Shown: in pieces, positions 13,782 to 22,975 of the stretch
Layout of the letters: each line of letters opens with the position of its first letter
Numbering within the stretch: the first letter of the stretch is position 1
The notes under the pieces: model-generated
Told to the model about the DNA's origin: nothing
Databases searched by the model: none
Seen by the model: only the letters and a program-made list of their open reading frames with translations
Assembly: GCF_030269685.1 (NCBI RefSeq)
Contig: NZ_BSTT01000011.1
Location: 1-64,000, forward strand
DNA: 64,000 nt
From: Actinomycetospora sp. NBRC 106378
GTDB taxonomy: Bacteria; Actinomycetota; Actinomycetes; Mycobacteriales; Pseudonocardiaceae
Direction of reading: 5' to 3'
Translations under genes and position numbers: made by a program

Positions 13782-14237
13782 TCACGCAGCGATCGTCGGG
13801 ATCTTGGCCCGCGCGAACGCCACGGTCTCGCCCAGCACGAAGACGAGCGCCACCGGTCCGAGCGCCAGCGCGAAGATCCGGGTGTCGACGAGCTCGAGCC
13901 GGTCGAGCACGATCAGCAGCACCGCGAGTACCGCCAGCTTCGTCACGAGGCTGATCATCGCGATGCCCATGACGACGACGGGCGCGGAGCTCGCCGTCCA
14001 GCGCATCACCAGCGGACCCAGCGCACACACGACGAGGGCGACGACGGCGCCGAACACCGCGGTGCCGATCGCGGCACCGCCCGCCAGGACACCGGCGAGG
14101 ACCACGACGACGACGGCCACCACCGACGCCGGGACCAGGCCGCCGCGCAGCATGGCGCCGCTGACCTGCTTGACCTGGACGCCGACGGCCTCGTTGAGGC
14201 GGTCCTCCGCGGTCGCGTCGGCGACGGGTTCGTTCAT
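13782..14237 (-). CDS. ATP synthase-linked four-helix membrane protein
   Basis: A 151-residue protein with four predicted transmembrane helices after a charged N terminus. A GGAG site lies 7 nt before the ATG. It resembles the AtpI-like ATP synthase protein I found upstream of atp operons in actinobacteria; the sequence alone does not prove the family. It probably shares a transcript with wecA upstream and the atp genes downstream. Confidence 0.7.
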   Translation of the reverse strand: MNEPVADATAEDRLNEAVGVQVKQVSGAMLRGGLVPASVVAVVVVVLAGVLAGGAAIGTAVFGAVVALVVCALGPLVMRWTASSAPVVVMGIAMISLVTKLAVLAVLLIVLDRLELVDTRIFALALGPVALVFVLGETVAFARAKIPTIAA

Positions 14238-14252
14238 GTGGGACTCCGGTGA

Positions 14253-15407
14253 TCAGGTCCGGGCGGTCCAGCGCAGGCGCGGCACCGCCGAGGCGAGCAC
14301 GGCCACCAGCAGCCCGAGGGCGACCAGCCAGACCACGAGGAAGACGTCGGTGATGAGGGCGAGGGCGACCGCGCCGAAGGCGAACACCCCGGCCCACAGG
14401 TAGATCAGCAGCACCGCGCGCCGCTGGGAGTGTCCGATCTCGAGCAGGCGGTGGTGCAGGTGCATCTTGTCGGGCGCGAACGGGCTGCGTCCGGCCCGCG
14501 TGCGGCGGACCACCGCGAGCAGCAGGTCGACCAGCGGCACGAGGACCACGGCGGCGACCACCACGATCGGCGCGAGCAGCGCGACGGCGTTGCGGGGCGC
14601 GGAGTCGGAGTAGGTGATCCGCCCGGACGCCGTCGTGGTCGCGGCGGCCAGCATGAGACCGATCAGCATCGAGCCGGAGTCGCCCATGAAGATGCGCGCC
14701 GGCTGGAAGTTGTGCGGCAGGAACCCCGCGCACGCCCCGGCGAGCACCGCCGCGATCAGGGCGGGCGGGTAGGCGGTGACGTCGCCGTCGCGCTGGTCGA
14801 GCAGCCCCAGCGAGTAGGCCAGCACCGCCCCCGAGGCGATCAGCCCGATGCCCGCGGCCAGCCCGTCCAGGCCGTCGACGAAGTTGATGGCGTTGACCAG
14901 CACCACGGTGAGGAAGACCGTGAGGATGACGCCCTGGTCGGGACCGAGGATGAGCAACGTGCCCGACCCGCCGTCGGGAACGGGCAGGATGAGCCACTGC
15001 ACGCCGAGCAGGACCATCACGCCGGCCGAGGTCGCCTGCCCGGCGAGCTTGGTGAGCGCGTCGACGCCGAACCGGTCGTCCAGCGCGCCCACCAGGCAGA
15101 TCAGCCCGCCCGCGACGATGACCGCCCGCGTCTCCGAGGAGTAGTCGAAGGCACGGCGCAGGACGGGCAGCTGCGAGGCGACGAACACCCCGGCGAGGAC
15201 GCCGATGTACATGGCGACCCCGCCGAGGCGCGGCACGGGCACGGTGTGGACGTCGCGGCCGCGGGGGACCGCGATGGCCCCGCCGCGGATCGCGAGCCGC
15301 CGGACGACGCCGGTGACCAGGAACGTCACCACCGCCGCGCAGAGCGCCACCAGCAGGTACTCCCGGATCGGGAGGCCCTGCGGGGCGAACGGTGGCGACG
15401 GGTCCAC
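14253..15407 (-). CDS. wecA: polyprenyl-phosphate GlcNAc-1-phosphate transferase
   Basis: A 384-residue integral membrane enzyme of the MraY/WecA family with about 10-11 helices. Visible family marks are [25 protein letters not shown], the FMGDSGS segment and a cytoplasmic [13 protein letters not shown] loop. In mycobacteria the counterpart attaches GlcNAc-1-P to decaprenyl phosphate, starting arabinogalactan linker synthesis. The start is a GTG at 15407, 15 nt past the glyA stop. Confidence 0.92.
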   Translation of the reverse strand: MDPSPPFAPQGLPIREYLLVALCAAVVTFLVTGVVRRLAIRGGAIAVPRGRDVHTVPVPRLGGVAMYIGVLAGVFVASQLPVLRRAFDYSSETRAVIVAGGLICLVGALDDRFGVDALTKLAGQATSAGVMVLLGVQWLILPVPDGGSGTLLILGPDQGVILTVFLTVVLVNAINFVDGLDGLAAGIGLIASGAVLAYSLGLLDQRDGDVTAYPPALIAAVLAGACAGFLPHNFQPARIFMGDSGSMLIGLMLAAATTTASGRITYSDSAPRNAVALLAPIVVVAAVVLVPLVDLLLAVVRRTRAGRSPFAPDKMHLHHRLLEIGHSQRRAVLLIYLWAGVFAFGAVALALITDVFLVVWLVALGLLVAVLASAVPRLRWTART

Positions 15408-15421
15408 GCCGCCAGACTAGG

Positions 15422-16708
15422 TCAGCCCCGCGGGTACGCCGGGAAGCGCCCCACCAGGGTCGACACCTCGTCCCGGGTGTCGGCCAGCGTGCGCTTGCCG
15501 TCCTCGGTGGTCTCGTCCGCGGTGACCGCGGCCGCGATGAGCCGCGCGACCTCCGGCATCTCGGCCGTCGTCATCCCCTGCGTGGTGATCGACGGGGAGC
15601 CGACGCGGATGCCCGAGGCCACCATCGGGGGCTGCGTGTCGTACGGGATCGCGTTCTTGTTGAGCGTGATGCCCGCGAGCCCGCTCCGCGCCTCGGCCTC
15701 CTTGCCCGTGACACCCAGGGGCGACAGGTCGAGCAGCGAGAGGTGGGTGTCGGTGCCGCCGGAGATGGCGCGCATCCCGTGCTCCACCAGGCCGGAGGTG
15801 AGCGCCTGCGCGTTCTCGATGACGGTGCGGGCGTACTGCTGGTACTCCGGCGTCGCCGCCTCGGCGAGGGCCACCGCCTTGCCGGCGACCGCGTGCATCA
15901 GCGGGCCGCCCTGCAGGAACGGGAACACGGCCTTGTCCAGCGCCTTCGCGTGCTCGGCCTTCGAGACGAGCATGCCGCCGCGCGGGCCGCGCAGGACCTT
16001 GTGCGTGGTGAAGGTGACGACGTCGGCGTAGGGCACCGGGCTGGGGATGGCCTGGCCGGCGACGAGGCCGATGAAGTGCGCCGCGTCGACCCAGAGGATC
16101 GCGCCGACCTCGTCGGCGATCTCGCGGAAGCGCGCGAAGTCGATGAGGCGCGGGTAGGCGGTGGCGCCCGCGACGATCATCTTCGGGCGGTGCTCCAGGG
16201 CGAGGTCGCGCACCTGGTCGTAGTCGATGAGGTGGTCGTCCTCGCGCACGGTGTAGGGCACCGGCTCGAACCACTTGCCGGAGAAGCTGACCTTGGCGCC
16301 GTGCGTGAGGTGGCCGCCGTGGGGCAGCGACATCGCGAGGACCTTGTCGCCCGGCTGGCAGAAGGCCGCGTACACCGCGAGGTTCGCGTTCGCGCCGGAG
16401 TGCGGCTGCAGGTTCGCGTGCTCGGCGCCGAACAGGGCCTTCGCCCGCTCGATGCCGATCTCCTCGGCGCGGTCGACGACCTCGCACCCACCGTAGTAGC
16501 GGCGGCCGGGGTAGCCCTCGGCGTACTTGTTCGACAGCGTCGAGCCCAACGCCGCGAGGACGGCGGGGCTCGTCAGGTTCTCGCTCGCGATGAGCTGGAG
16601 TCCGCCGCGGAGCCGACCGAGTTCGTCGTCGAGGACCTGCGCGATCTCGGGGTCGACGGCGGCGAGGGCTCCGAAGTCCGGGCCCCAGAAGTGGTCGGTG
16701 CTTGCCAC
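15422..16708 (-). CDS. glyA: serine hydroxymethyltransferase
   Basis: A PLP enzyme of fold type I converting serine and tetrahydrofolate to glycine and methylene-THF. The segments [22 protein letters not shown] and [14 protein letters not shown] (the PLP lysine) are intact; 428 residues from the GTG at 16708, which has GAGG 9 nt upstream. An earlier GTG at 16723 lacks a ribosome-binding site. Its position between tsaD and wecA is not the usual one. Confidence 0.95.
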   Translation of the reverse strand: MASTDHFWGPDFGALAAVDPEIAQVLDDELGRLRGGLQLIASENLTSPAVLAALGSTLSNKYAEGYPGRRYYGGCEVVDRAEEIGIERAKALFGAEHANLQPHSGANANLAVYAAFCQPGDKVLAMSLPHGGHLTHGAKVSFSGKWFEPVPYTVREDDHLIDYDQVRDLALEHRPKMIVAGATAYPRLIDFARFREIADEVGAILWVDAAHFIGLVAGQAIPSPVPYADVVTFTTHKVLRGPRGGMLVSKAEHAKALDKAVFPFLQGGPLMHAVAGKAVALAEAATPEYQQYARTVIENAQALTSGLVEHGMRAISGGTDTHLSLLDLSPLGVTGKEAEARSGLAGITLNKNAIPYDTQPPMVASGIRVGSPSITTQGMTTAEMPEVARLIAAAVTADETTEDGKRTLADTRDEVSTLVGRFPAYPRG

Positions 16709-16808
16709 AGCGCAATACCTCACTCAGATTCGGGATGTCGGCGTGAATCGACGGTACCCGCCGTTCGGCGGACCGACCGGGTGCTTTGTGCGCCCTGTCA
16801 CCAGTCGG

Positions 16809-17819
16809 TCACCAGTCGGCGATCGTCAACGACGTGCTCGGTCGGGGGCGTTCCTGCAGGCCACGGGCCCGGTAGTCCCAGGCCGCGAGCCCGATCATCG
16901 CGCCGTTGTCGGTGGCCCACCGCAGCGGCGGCAGGCAGAGCTCGACGCCGGTCGCGGTGCACAGCGCGGCGGCGCGCTCGCGCAGCTGCGGGCTCGCCGC
17001 CACTCCCCCGACGACGACGAGGCACCGGCTCGGGTACTGCTCCAGCGCCTTGCGGCACTTCGACAGGAGCACGTCCAGGCACGCCTCGACGAAGCTCGCG
17101 GCCACGTTCTCCGGCGGGTGGTCCGGGTGCGCCGCGAGGAAGCGCGACACCGCCGACTTGAGCCCCGAGAAGGAGAAGTCGAGCTCGAGATCCCGGCCCG
17201 GCCGGGGGAGGTCGACGTCCGGGGTGCCGGTCTTCGCCAGCCGGTCGATCGCCGGCCCCCCGGGGTAGCCGAGGCCGAGCATGCGGGCGACCTTGTCGTA
17301 GGCCTCCCCCACCGAGTCGTCCCGGGTCGACCCGACGAGCTCGACGTCCCCGTTCTCCTGCACGTGCGCGAGCAGCGTGTGCCCGCCGGAGACGAGCAGC
17401 ACCATCGCCGGGTACGTCACGCGGCGTTCGTCGAGGTCGGCCGAGCGCAGGTGCCCGCGCAGGTGGTTCACGCCGTAGACCGGCAACCCCCACCCGTCGG
17501 CCAGCCCGACCGCCGAGTTCGTCCCGACGACGAGGCTGCCGATCAGTCCCGGGCCGCGCGTGACGCCGATGGCGGTGAGGTCGGCGGGGGTCAGACCGGC
17601 GTCGTCGAGCACCTTGCGCACCGTCGGCAGGATCGCGTCGACGTGCGCGCGGCTCGCCATCTCCGGATAGACACCGCCGTAGCGGTCGTGCAGCTCGACC
17701 TGGCTCGCCACGGCCGAGGCGACGACCGTGCCGTCGGGCCGGACGATCGCGACGCCGGTGTCGTCGCACGAGGTCTCGATGCCCAGCATGAGTTCTTCCG
17801 GGGCGATCAGGTCAGCCAT
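16809..17819 (-). CDS. tsaD: tRNA threonylcarbamoyladenosine transferase TsaD
   Basis: The transferase that moves threonylcarbamoyl from its adenylate to A37 of tRNAs reading ANN codons. The protein is 336 residues from the ATG at 17819. Metal ligands H119 and H123 sit in VNHLRGHL; LGIETSCDDTG, LVSGGHTLL, GEAYDKVARMLGLGYPGGP and VVVGGVAASPQLR are all present. The start overlaps the preceding fusion gene by 8 nt, so the two are coupled. Confidence 0.94.
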   Translation of the reverse strand: MADLIAPEELMLGIETSCDDTGVAIVRPDGTVVASAVASQVELHDRYGGVYPEMASRAHVDAILPTVRKVLDDAGLTPADLTAIGVTRGPGLIGSLVVGTNSAVGLADGWGLPVYGVNHLRGHLRSADLDERRVTYPAMVLLVSGGHTLLAHVQENGDVELVGSTRDDSVGEAYDKVARMLGLGYPGGPAIDRLAKTGTPDVDLPRPGRDLELDFSFSGLKSAVSRFLAAHPDHPPENVAASFVEACLDVLLSKCRKALEQYPSRCLVVVGGVAASPQLRERAAALCTATGVELCLPPLRWATDNGAMIGLAAWDYRARGLQERPRPSTSLTIADW

Positions 17820-19092
17820 GGTCCAGCACTCTCTCGATCTCGGCCGCCGGGATCGCGCCCTCACGTTCGATGCGGGGGACGTCCAGGTGGCAGTTCACGA
17901 CCGTCGACGGCACGCCCGTCCGCTCCCCGCCGTCGACGACGGCCTCGGGACGTCCGGCGAGCTGCGCGAGGATCGGCCCGGTCGCCTGGGCGGTCGGTTC
18001 GCCGTGGGCGTTCGCGCTGGTCACGAGCAGGGCGCCGACGTCGGAGAGCAGAGCCCGTAGGTCGGGGTCGGACGGCACGCGCACGCCGACCTCCGCGCGC
18101 CCGGCGAGCCACGCCGGGGCCGTGTCGTCGATGCCGAGCGCCACCGTGATCGGTCCCGGGGAGAACGCGCCGAGCAGGCGGCGCGCGGTGTCGGGCACCT
18201 GCACGCCGAGGCTCGGCAGCTCGTCGGGGGTGGCCACCATGATCGGCAGCTCGCGGGTCCGCGGCCGGGCCTTGAGCGCGAACAAGGCGTCGATCGCCTC
18301 CCGACGACGCGGGTGCACGGCCAGCCCGTAGACCGTGTCGGTCGGCAGCAGCGCGACCCCGCCGGCGAGCAGGGCCTCGCGGGCCGCCGCCCAGGCGTCG
18401 CCCCGGAACCGGACGCTCGACTCGGTGAGCGGGGCGGCGCTGACCACCGCCGGCTCGTGGTCACCGGCGCGCAGCGCGGCGACCAGGTCGTCGATCCGCG
18501 GGGCGTCGATCCCTGCGTCGGTGGCCTCGACGCCCAGGTCGGCCAGCAGCGCCAGGGCCTGCGGCCGCTTCGCCCCGGCCACGCGCAGGACGGGCCCCGG
18601 TTCCGGGACCGACGGCCCGCCGGTGCCGGCGGAGGTGCCCGAGGTGACCGCACCCGGCGTCGGGAAGAGGTCCTTGACGACGACCGTGAGGTCGCCGTGG
18701 CGGGTGGCGACGGTGCCGTCCGCGCGGGTCAGGGCCGCGTAGACGGCGGTGCCGCCGGCCATGCGGAGGGCGAGCGTCGGTCCGCCGCGGCTCAGCAGGG
18801 CGAGGGCGTCGAGCCCGACGACGGGGATGCCCCGCGCGAAGGCGACCGCGTTGACGTAGGCGATCCCGGCGCGCACCGACGCGAGGTTGCCGGGGCCGAC
18901 GTCGACGGCGAGGCGGTCGAGGTCGGCGACCGTGCGCCCACCGGCCGCGATGACCGAGCTCGCGAGCACGCCGACGTCGACGAAGCCGGGGTCCGAGCGG
19001 TCGGCACTCGCCTGCGCCAGGACGACGTCGTCGTCGACCAGGGCGGCGCCGTAGGTCCGGGAGGAGGTCTCGACGGCGAGGGTGAGCGTCAC
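17812..19092 (-). CDS. fused TsaB-TsaC protein of t6A synthesis
   Basis: One 426-residue reading frame joins two t6A enzymes. Residues 1 to about 225 are TsaB-like (starts VTLTLAVETSSRTYGAAL; DVGPGNLASVRAG at 64-76 stands where most TsaB proteins have GPGSFTGLR). Residues about 235-426 are a YrdC/Sua5 domain with LPTDTVYGLAV, K274-A-R276 and S359-A-N361, so the catalytic KxR/SxN set of TsaC is complete. TsaC makes threonylcarbamoyl-AMP and TsaB is the scaffold of TsaD. A RimI acetyltransferase often follows tsaB in actinobacteria; here the YrdC domain takes that place. GTG start overlaps the tsaE stop (GTGA). No frameshift or stop lies between the domains. Confidence 0.88.
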   Translation of the reverse strand: MTLTLAVETSSRTYGAALVDDDVVLAQASADRSDPGFVDVGVLASSVIAAGGRTVADLDRLAVDVGPGNLASVRAGIAYVNAVAFARGIPVVGLDALALLSRGGPTLALRMAGGTAVYAALTRADGTVATRHGDLTVVVKDLFPTPGAVTSGTSAGTGGPSVPEPGPVLRVAGAKRPQALALLADLGVEATDAGIDAPRIDDLVAALRAGDHEPAVVSAAPLTESSVRFRGDAWAAAREALLAGGVALLPTDTVYGLAVHPRRREAIDALFALKARPRTRELPIMVATPDELPSLGVQVPDTARRLLGAFSPGPITVALGIDDTAPAWLAGRAEVGVRVPSDPDLRALLSDVGALLVTSANAHGEPTAQATGPILAQLAGRPEAVVDGGERTGVPSTVVNCHLDVPRIEREGAIPAAEIERVLDHG

Positions 19093-19550
19093 GCGTCCAC
19101 CGCCAGGTCGGTCAGGACCGCGTCCCAGCGGCCGGTGCCGGACAGCGTGATCGTGCGCCCCTCGTCCCCGGTCTTCGCGAACGCGAGCGCCAGCGGCTCC
19201 GGGAACTCCGAGGCGACCAGGCCCGCCCACTCGATCACGGCGATCACCTCGTCGAGGTACTCGTCGAGCCCGAGATCGCGGAACTCGGCGACGTCGTCGA
19301 GGCGGTAGGTGTCGACGTGCAGCACCCGCGGGCCGGGGGTGTCGTAGAAGTTCGCCAGGGAGAACGTCGGGCTGGTCACCGCGGCGTCGGAGCCGAGTGC
19401 GGCCACCAGCGCGCGGGTGAAGGTCGTCTTGCCGGCGGCCAGGTCGCCGGTCAGCAGCAGCGCGTCGCCCGCCCGCAGGTGGGGGGCGACGGCGGCCGCG
19501 ATGCGGGCCGTGTCGTCCGGCCCGCCGCTGTTCAGGGTCACCTCGTTCAT
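19089..19550 (-). CDS. tsaE: t6A synthesis ATPase TsaE
   Basis: A 153-residue P-loop protein that binds the TsaB-TsaD complex and resets it using ATP. Walker A is GDLAAGKT at 35-42, followed by VTSPTFSLANFY, VLHVDTYRL and VIEWAG, the normal order. The ATG at 19550 has GGAG 6 nt upstream; an in-frame extension to 19832 would overlap the neighbouring gene and has no homologous look. Confidence 0.9.
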   Translation of the reverse strand: MNEVTLNSGGPDDTARIAAAVAPHLRAGDALLLTGDLAAGKTTFTRALVAALGSDAAVTSPTFSLANFYDTPGPRVLHVDTYRLDDVAEFRDLGLDEYLDEVIAVIEWAGLVASEFPEPLALAFAKTGDEGRTITLSGTGRWDAVLTDLAVDA

Positions 19551-19588
19551 CGCGACTCCATGATAGGAGCCCACGAGGACCGGCCCGC

Positions 19589-20233
19589 TCAGGCCACCGC
19601 GGGCTGCCGCCCCAGCACCTCGGCGATCTGCGCGAGGCTCACCGCGCCCTCGCGCCGGACGACGGGATCGGTCCCGGTGAGGTCGACGATGGTCGAGCCC
19701 GCGTCGGAGGTGAGGGGGCCGCCGTCGAGGTAGACCTCCACCAGGTCGCCCAGCTGCGAGTAGGCGTCCGCCGTGGTGTGGGGCACCGACCCGCCGGCGG
19801 CGTTCGCCCCCGTGATGGCCATCGGACCGCACTCGCGCAGCAGTTCCAGCGCCACGGGGTGCAGCGGCATCCGCAGCACCACGGTGCCGCGGGTCCGTCC
19901 GAGGTCCCAGGCCAGCGACGGCGAGTGCGGCAGGACCAGGCTCAGCCCGCCGGGCCAGAACGCCTCGATGAGGTCGCGGGCGGCGCTCGGCACCACGGAC
20001 ACGAGCCCGTCGACGGTCGACCAGCTGCCGACCAGCACCGGCACCGGCGTCTCCGGGCCACGGCGCTTGGCGGCCAGCAGCTCGCGCACGGCGTTCTGGT
20101 CGAACGCGTCCGCGCCGACGCCGTAGGAGGTGTCGGTGGGGACGACGACGAGACGCCCGGCCCGCACCGCCGACTGTGCGGCGGCGAGCCCGGCCGCACG
20201 GGTGTCGGGGACACGGCAGTCGAACGTGGTCAC
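19589..20233 (-). CDS. tsaC: stand-alone L-threonylcarbamoyladenylate synthase (Sua5/YrdC)
   Basis: A 214-residue YrdC-domain protein in the position where actinobacteria keep their tsaC, downstream of prmC. VVVPTDTSYGVGADAF and the KxR motif (K56-R-R58) are present. The second half of the motif, normally SxN, reads T141-G142-A143-N144, so the serine is replaced by glycine. The fold-defining hydrophobic pattern is otherwise intact. The gene starts with GTG at 20233. Whether it is still a fast enzyme is open, since a second complete TsaC domain is encoded 0.5 kb away. Confidence 0.9.
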   Translation of the reverse strand: MTTFDCRVPDTRAAGLAAAQSAVRAGRLVVVPTDTSYGVGADAFDQNAVRELLAAKRRGPETPVPVLVGSWSTVDGLVSVVPSAARDLIEAFWPGGLSLVLPHSPSLAWDLGRTRGTVVLRMPLHPVALELLRECGPMAITGANAAGGSVPHTTADAYSQLGDLVEVYLDGGPLTSDAGSTIVDLTGTDPVVRREGAVSLAQIAEVLGRQPAVA

Positions 20234-20370
20234 GGGGCGACCCTAGCGATCACCGGCGCGGACCCGCGTGGGCCGGCGCCCCGACCGTGATCGACGGACC
20301 TCGACGGGGCTCGGCCCCCTCGCGCAGCCCCCTCAGGGACCGTTGATCACGGGAGGCGGACCGCCCGCCC

Positions 20371-20423
20371 GTCAGCGGTGGCCCACGGCTGACGTCGGGT
20401 GACGGCCGTGGGCCACCGCTGAC
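20371..20423. repeat. 19-bp perfect inverted repeat after prmC
   Basis: The arms at 20371-20389 and 20405-20423 (starting GTCAGCGGTGGC and ending CCACCGCTGAC) are perfectly complementary over 19 bp, with a 15-nt loop containing TGACGTC. The hairpin sits 1 nt past the prmC stop on the minus strand and probably ends that transcript. The arm sequence recurs at 35254 and 54901. The rest of 20234-20370 shows no gene. Confidence 0.7.
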
Positions 20424-20424
20424 G

Positions 20425-21276
20425 TCAGGCGCGCGTCCCGACGGCGACCCGCGGACGGCCGGCGAGGTCGAGGCGGGTGCCGAGCCCGGTGAACCCCGCC
20501 GCCCCGAGGAGGTCGAGCACCTCCGCGGCGTGCGACTCGTCGTGCTCCACGACCACCCGTCCCCCGGGACGCAGGAGCCGGGCGGCCGTCCCGGCGAGCG
20601 GCCGGATCACGTCGAGCCCGTCGGCCCCGGCGAACACGGCGCGGGCGGGGTCGTGGGCGACCTCGGCCGAGACGGGGGTGTCGGCCGGGACGTACGGCGG
20701 GTTCGCGACCACGAGGTCCGCGGCGCCGTCGAGCTCGGCCAGCGTCTCCGCCACCGTGACGTCGCCCTCGACGAGGCGGACCGCGGAGCCGGCGAGGTTG
20801 CGCCCGGCCCAGGCGAGGGCTGCCGGGTCGGCCTCGACGGCCCACACCGTGGCGTCCGGCCGGGCGACGGCGAGCGCGAGGGCGAGCGCGCCGGAGCCCG
20901 TGCACAGGTCGACGACGACGGGTGCCGCGGTGCCCCGCAGGTTCGCGACGCCCTCGGTGAGCAGCAGTTCCGTCTCCGGGCGGGGCACGAAGACCCCGGG
21001 CCCGACGGCGACCGCCACCGGGCCGAGCACCGCCGACCCGACGAGGTGCTGCAGGGGCTCGCGGGCCGCGCGCCGCTCGACGAGCTCGTCGAGGCGGCGG
21101 GAGGCCTCGTCGTCGAGATCGGGCGCGAGGACCAGCCGGGTCCGCGGGATGCCGAGCACGTGGGCGGCCAGCAGTTCGGCGTCCACGCGCGGGCTACCGA
21201 TCCCGGCCTCCGCCAGCGTCACCGCCGCCGCAGCCACCCGCGTACGGGTCACCCGGGTCGTGTCCATGGCCGTCAT
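20425..21276 (-). CDS. prmC: peptide chain release factor N5-glutamine methyltransferase
   Basis: PrmC (HemK) methylates the GGQ glutamine of release factors using SAM. The protein is 283 residues, with a helical N-terminal domain (to about 95), the SAM loop [17 protein letters not shown] and the substrate motif NPPYVP. The ATG at 21276 overlaps the prfA stop (ATGA), so substrate and modifier are co-translated, as is usual. Confidence 0.95.
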   Translation of the reverse strand: MTAMDTTRVTRTRVAAAAVTLAEAGIGSPRVDAELLAAHVLGIPRTRLVLAPDLDDEASRRLDELVERRAAREPLQHLVGSAVLGPVAVAVGPGVFVPRPETELLLTEGVANLRGTAAPVVVDLCTGSGALALALAVARPDATVWAVEADPAALAWAGRNLAGSAVRLVEGDVTVAETLAELDGAADLVVANPPYVPADTPVSAEVAHDPARAVFAGADGLDVIRPLAGTAARLLRPGGRVVVEHDESHAAEVLDLLGAAGFTGLGTRLDLAGRPRVAVGTRA

Positions 21277-22370
21277 CCCCGTACCTCCTCGCTCGCCGCG
21301 GTGGCGAGCCGCTCCGCCCGGTCGGCCGCCCGCAGCGCCTCGAGGACGCCGCCCAGCTCGCCGTCGAGAACCCGGTCCAGGTCGTGCGACTTGTAGCCGA
21401 TGCGGTGGTCGGAGATGCGGTTCTCCGGGTAGTTGTACGTGCGCACCCGCTCGGAGCGGTCGACGGTGCGGACCTGGCTGCGCCGGTCGGCCGATGCCGC
21501 CTCGGCCTGCTGCTCGTCCGCGATCGCCTGCAGCCGCGACCGGAGCACGTCCATCGCACGCGCCTTGTTCTGCAGCTGCGAGCGCTCGTTCTGGCAGCTC
21601 ACGACGACCCCGGTCGGCAGGTGGGTGATCCGGACGGCGGAGTCGGTGGTGTTGACGCCCTGGCCGCCCTTGCCCGAGGAGCGGAAGACGTCGATGCGCA
21701 GGTCCTTGTCGTCGATCTCGACGTCGGGGGCCTCCTCGGCCTCCGGGTAGACCAGCACGCCGGCCGCGGAGGTGTGGATGCGTCCCTGCGACTCGGTGAC
21801 CGGCACCCGCTGCACGCGGTGCACGCCACCCTCGTACTTGAGCCAGGCCCAGACACCGTCGGCGTCGTTGCCCGGCGCGGTGACCGTGACGGTGACGTCC
21901 TTGAACCCGCCGAGGTCGGACTCGGTCGCCGAGAGCACCGCGACCTTCCAGCCGCGCCGCTCGGCGTAGCGGGAGTACATCCGCAGGAGGTCGCCCGCGA
22001 ACAGCGCGGACTCCTCCCCGCCCTCCCCCGACTTCACCTCGACGACGACGTCGTGCGAGTCGGCCGGGTCGCGCGGCACGAGCAGTTCGGAGAGGCGGTC
22101 GCGCAGCGTCCCGACGGTCGCGCTCAACGAGTCGGCCTCGGCGGCGAAGGCCGGGTCCTCCCCGGCGAGCTCGCGGGCGTCGGCGAGGTCGGCCTCGGTG
22201 CGCTCCAGCTCCCCCGCCGTCGCGACGATGGGGGCGAGCTCGGCGTAGCGCCGGCCCAGCCGACGGGCGAGGGACTGGTCGGCGTGCACGTCGGGGTCGG
22301 CCAGGCGCGCCTCCAGCCCGGCGTGCTCCTCCACGAGGGCCCGCACCGAGTTGTCGGCCACCGATGTCAT
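21273..22370 (-). CDS. prfA: peptide chain release factor 1
   Basis: RF1 reads UAA and UAG stop codons. The protein is 365 residues, starting at the ATG at 22370 with AGGAG 7 nt upstream. The GGQ motif is in [20 protein letters not shown], and the codon-recognition loop is in the [17 protein letters not shown] region. A longer frame to 22619 runs into rpmE and is not coding. Confidence 0.96.
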   Translation of the reverse strand: MTSVADNSVRALVEEHAGLEARLADPDVHADQSLARRLGRRYAELAPIVATAGELERTEADLADARELAGEDPAFAAEADSLSATVGTLRDRLSELLVPRDPADSHDVVVEVKSGEGGEESALFAGDLLRMYSRYAERRGWKVAVLSATESDLGGFKDVTVTVTAPGNDADGVWAWLKYEGGVHRVQRVPVTESQGRIHTSAAGVLVYPEAEEAPDVEIDDKDLRIDVFRSSGKGGQGVNTTDSAVRITHLPTGVVVSCQNERSQLQNKARAMDVLRSRLQAIADEQQAEAASADRRSQVRTVDRSERVRTYNYPENRISDHRIGYKSHDLDRVLDGELGGVLEALRAADRAERLATAASEEVRG

Positions 22371-22458
22371 GGTTGTCTCCTGCTGCCTGAGGGTCGCCCG
22401 GACGCACGAACGCCCGCCGCCGTCCGCACGAGGCGGACGACGACGGGCGTCGGGGTCG

Positions 22459-22671
22459 CTACTTGGAGCGCTTGCCGTACCGCGCCTCGAAGCGGGCGAT
22501 GCGGCCGCCGGTGTCCAGGATGCGCTGCTTGCCGGTGTAGAACGGGTGGCACGCCGAACAGGTCTCGACGGTGATGTTGCCGCCCGCCTTGGTGCTGCGC
22601 GTGGTGAACGAGCTGCCACAGCTGCAGAGCACGGTGGTGTCGACGTACTCGGGGTGGATCCCGGACTTCAT
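22459..22671 (-). CDS. rpmE: 50S ribosomal protein L31, zinc type
   Basis: A 70-residue ribosomal protein with the four zinc ligands C16, C18, C38 and C41 and the family stretch [16 protein letters not shown]. Because the cysteines are present it is the zinc-binding (C+) form, which many actinobacteria replace with a cysteine-free paralogue under zinc limitation. GAGGA lies 8 nt before the ATG at 22671. Confidence 0.96.
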   Translation of the reverse strand: MKSGIHPEYVDTTVLCSCGSSFTTRSTKAGGNITVETCSACHPFYTGKQRILDTGGRIARFEARYGKRSK

Positions 22672-22975
22672 GTGGCTGGTCCTCTCATCGTGGGCCGCCG
22701 GGTCCCCGTCGTGCTCGTGGGGTGAACCGGAGGCATCTGTGCCACCGGGCATTCTCTCAGGACTGCCCGCTGGTCCGTGTAACCGGCCCGCCCCCGGCGT
22801 TGTTCCCGCCCGGGCCGCCCCACCCGCCGTCACGGCCCCGTCACGCGTCCGTCATCTCCCGGCGTGTGAAGTCCCTGTTGGGTGAAAAAAACTGGTCCGA
22901 ACAGTTGGGCGCCGTCATACGGAGGTAGCAACACATCCGGCACTTCCGCCGGTCGACATCCGAGGGAGCACCTCC
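22672..22975. other. divergent intergenic region between rpmE and the secreted protein gene
   Basis: A 304-nt stretch holding the promoters of two divergent genes. The AT-richer part, TTGGGTGAAAAAAACTGG around 22874-22891, is 85-100 nt before the secreted protein start and is unusual in this GC-rich DNA. No clear minus-10 and minus-35 pair could be fixed, and no coding signal or hairpin was found. Confidence 0.4.

Noticed and set aside
17812-19092. Frameshift or sequencing error producing the TsaB-TsaC fusion
   Set aside because: The join region reads smoothly without stop codons, with normal third-position GC, and the gene is bounded by normal start and stop overlaps on both sides.
19551-19832. 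N-terminal extension of TsaE
   Set aside because: The extra sequence overlaps the stand-alone tsaC gene in another frame and the internal ATG at 19550 has a good ribosome-binding site.
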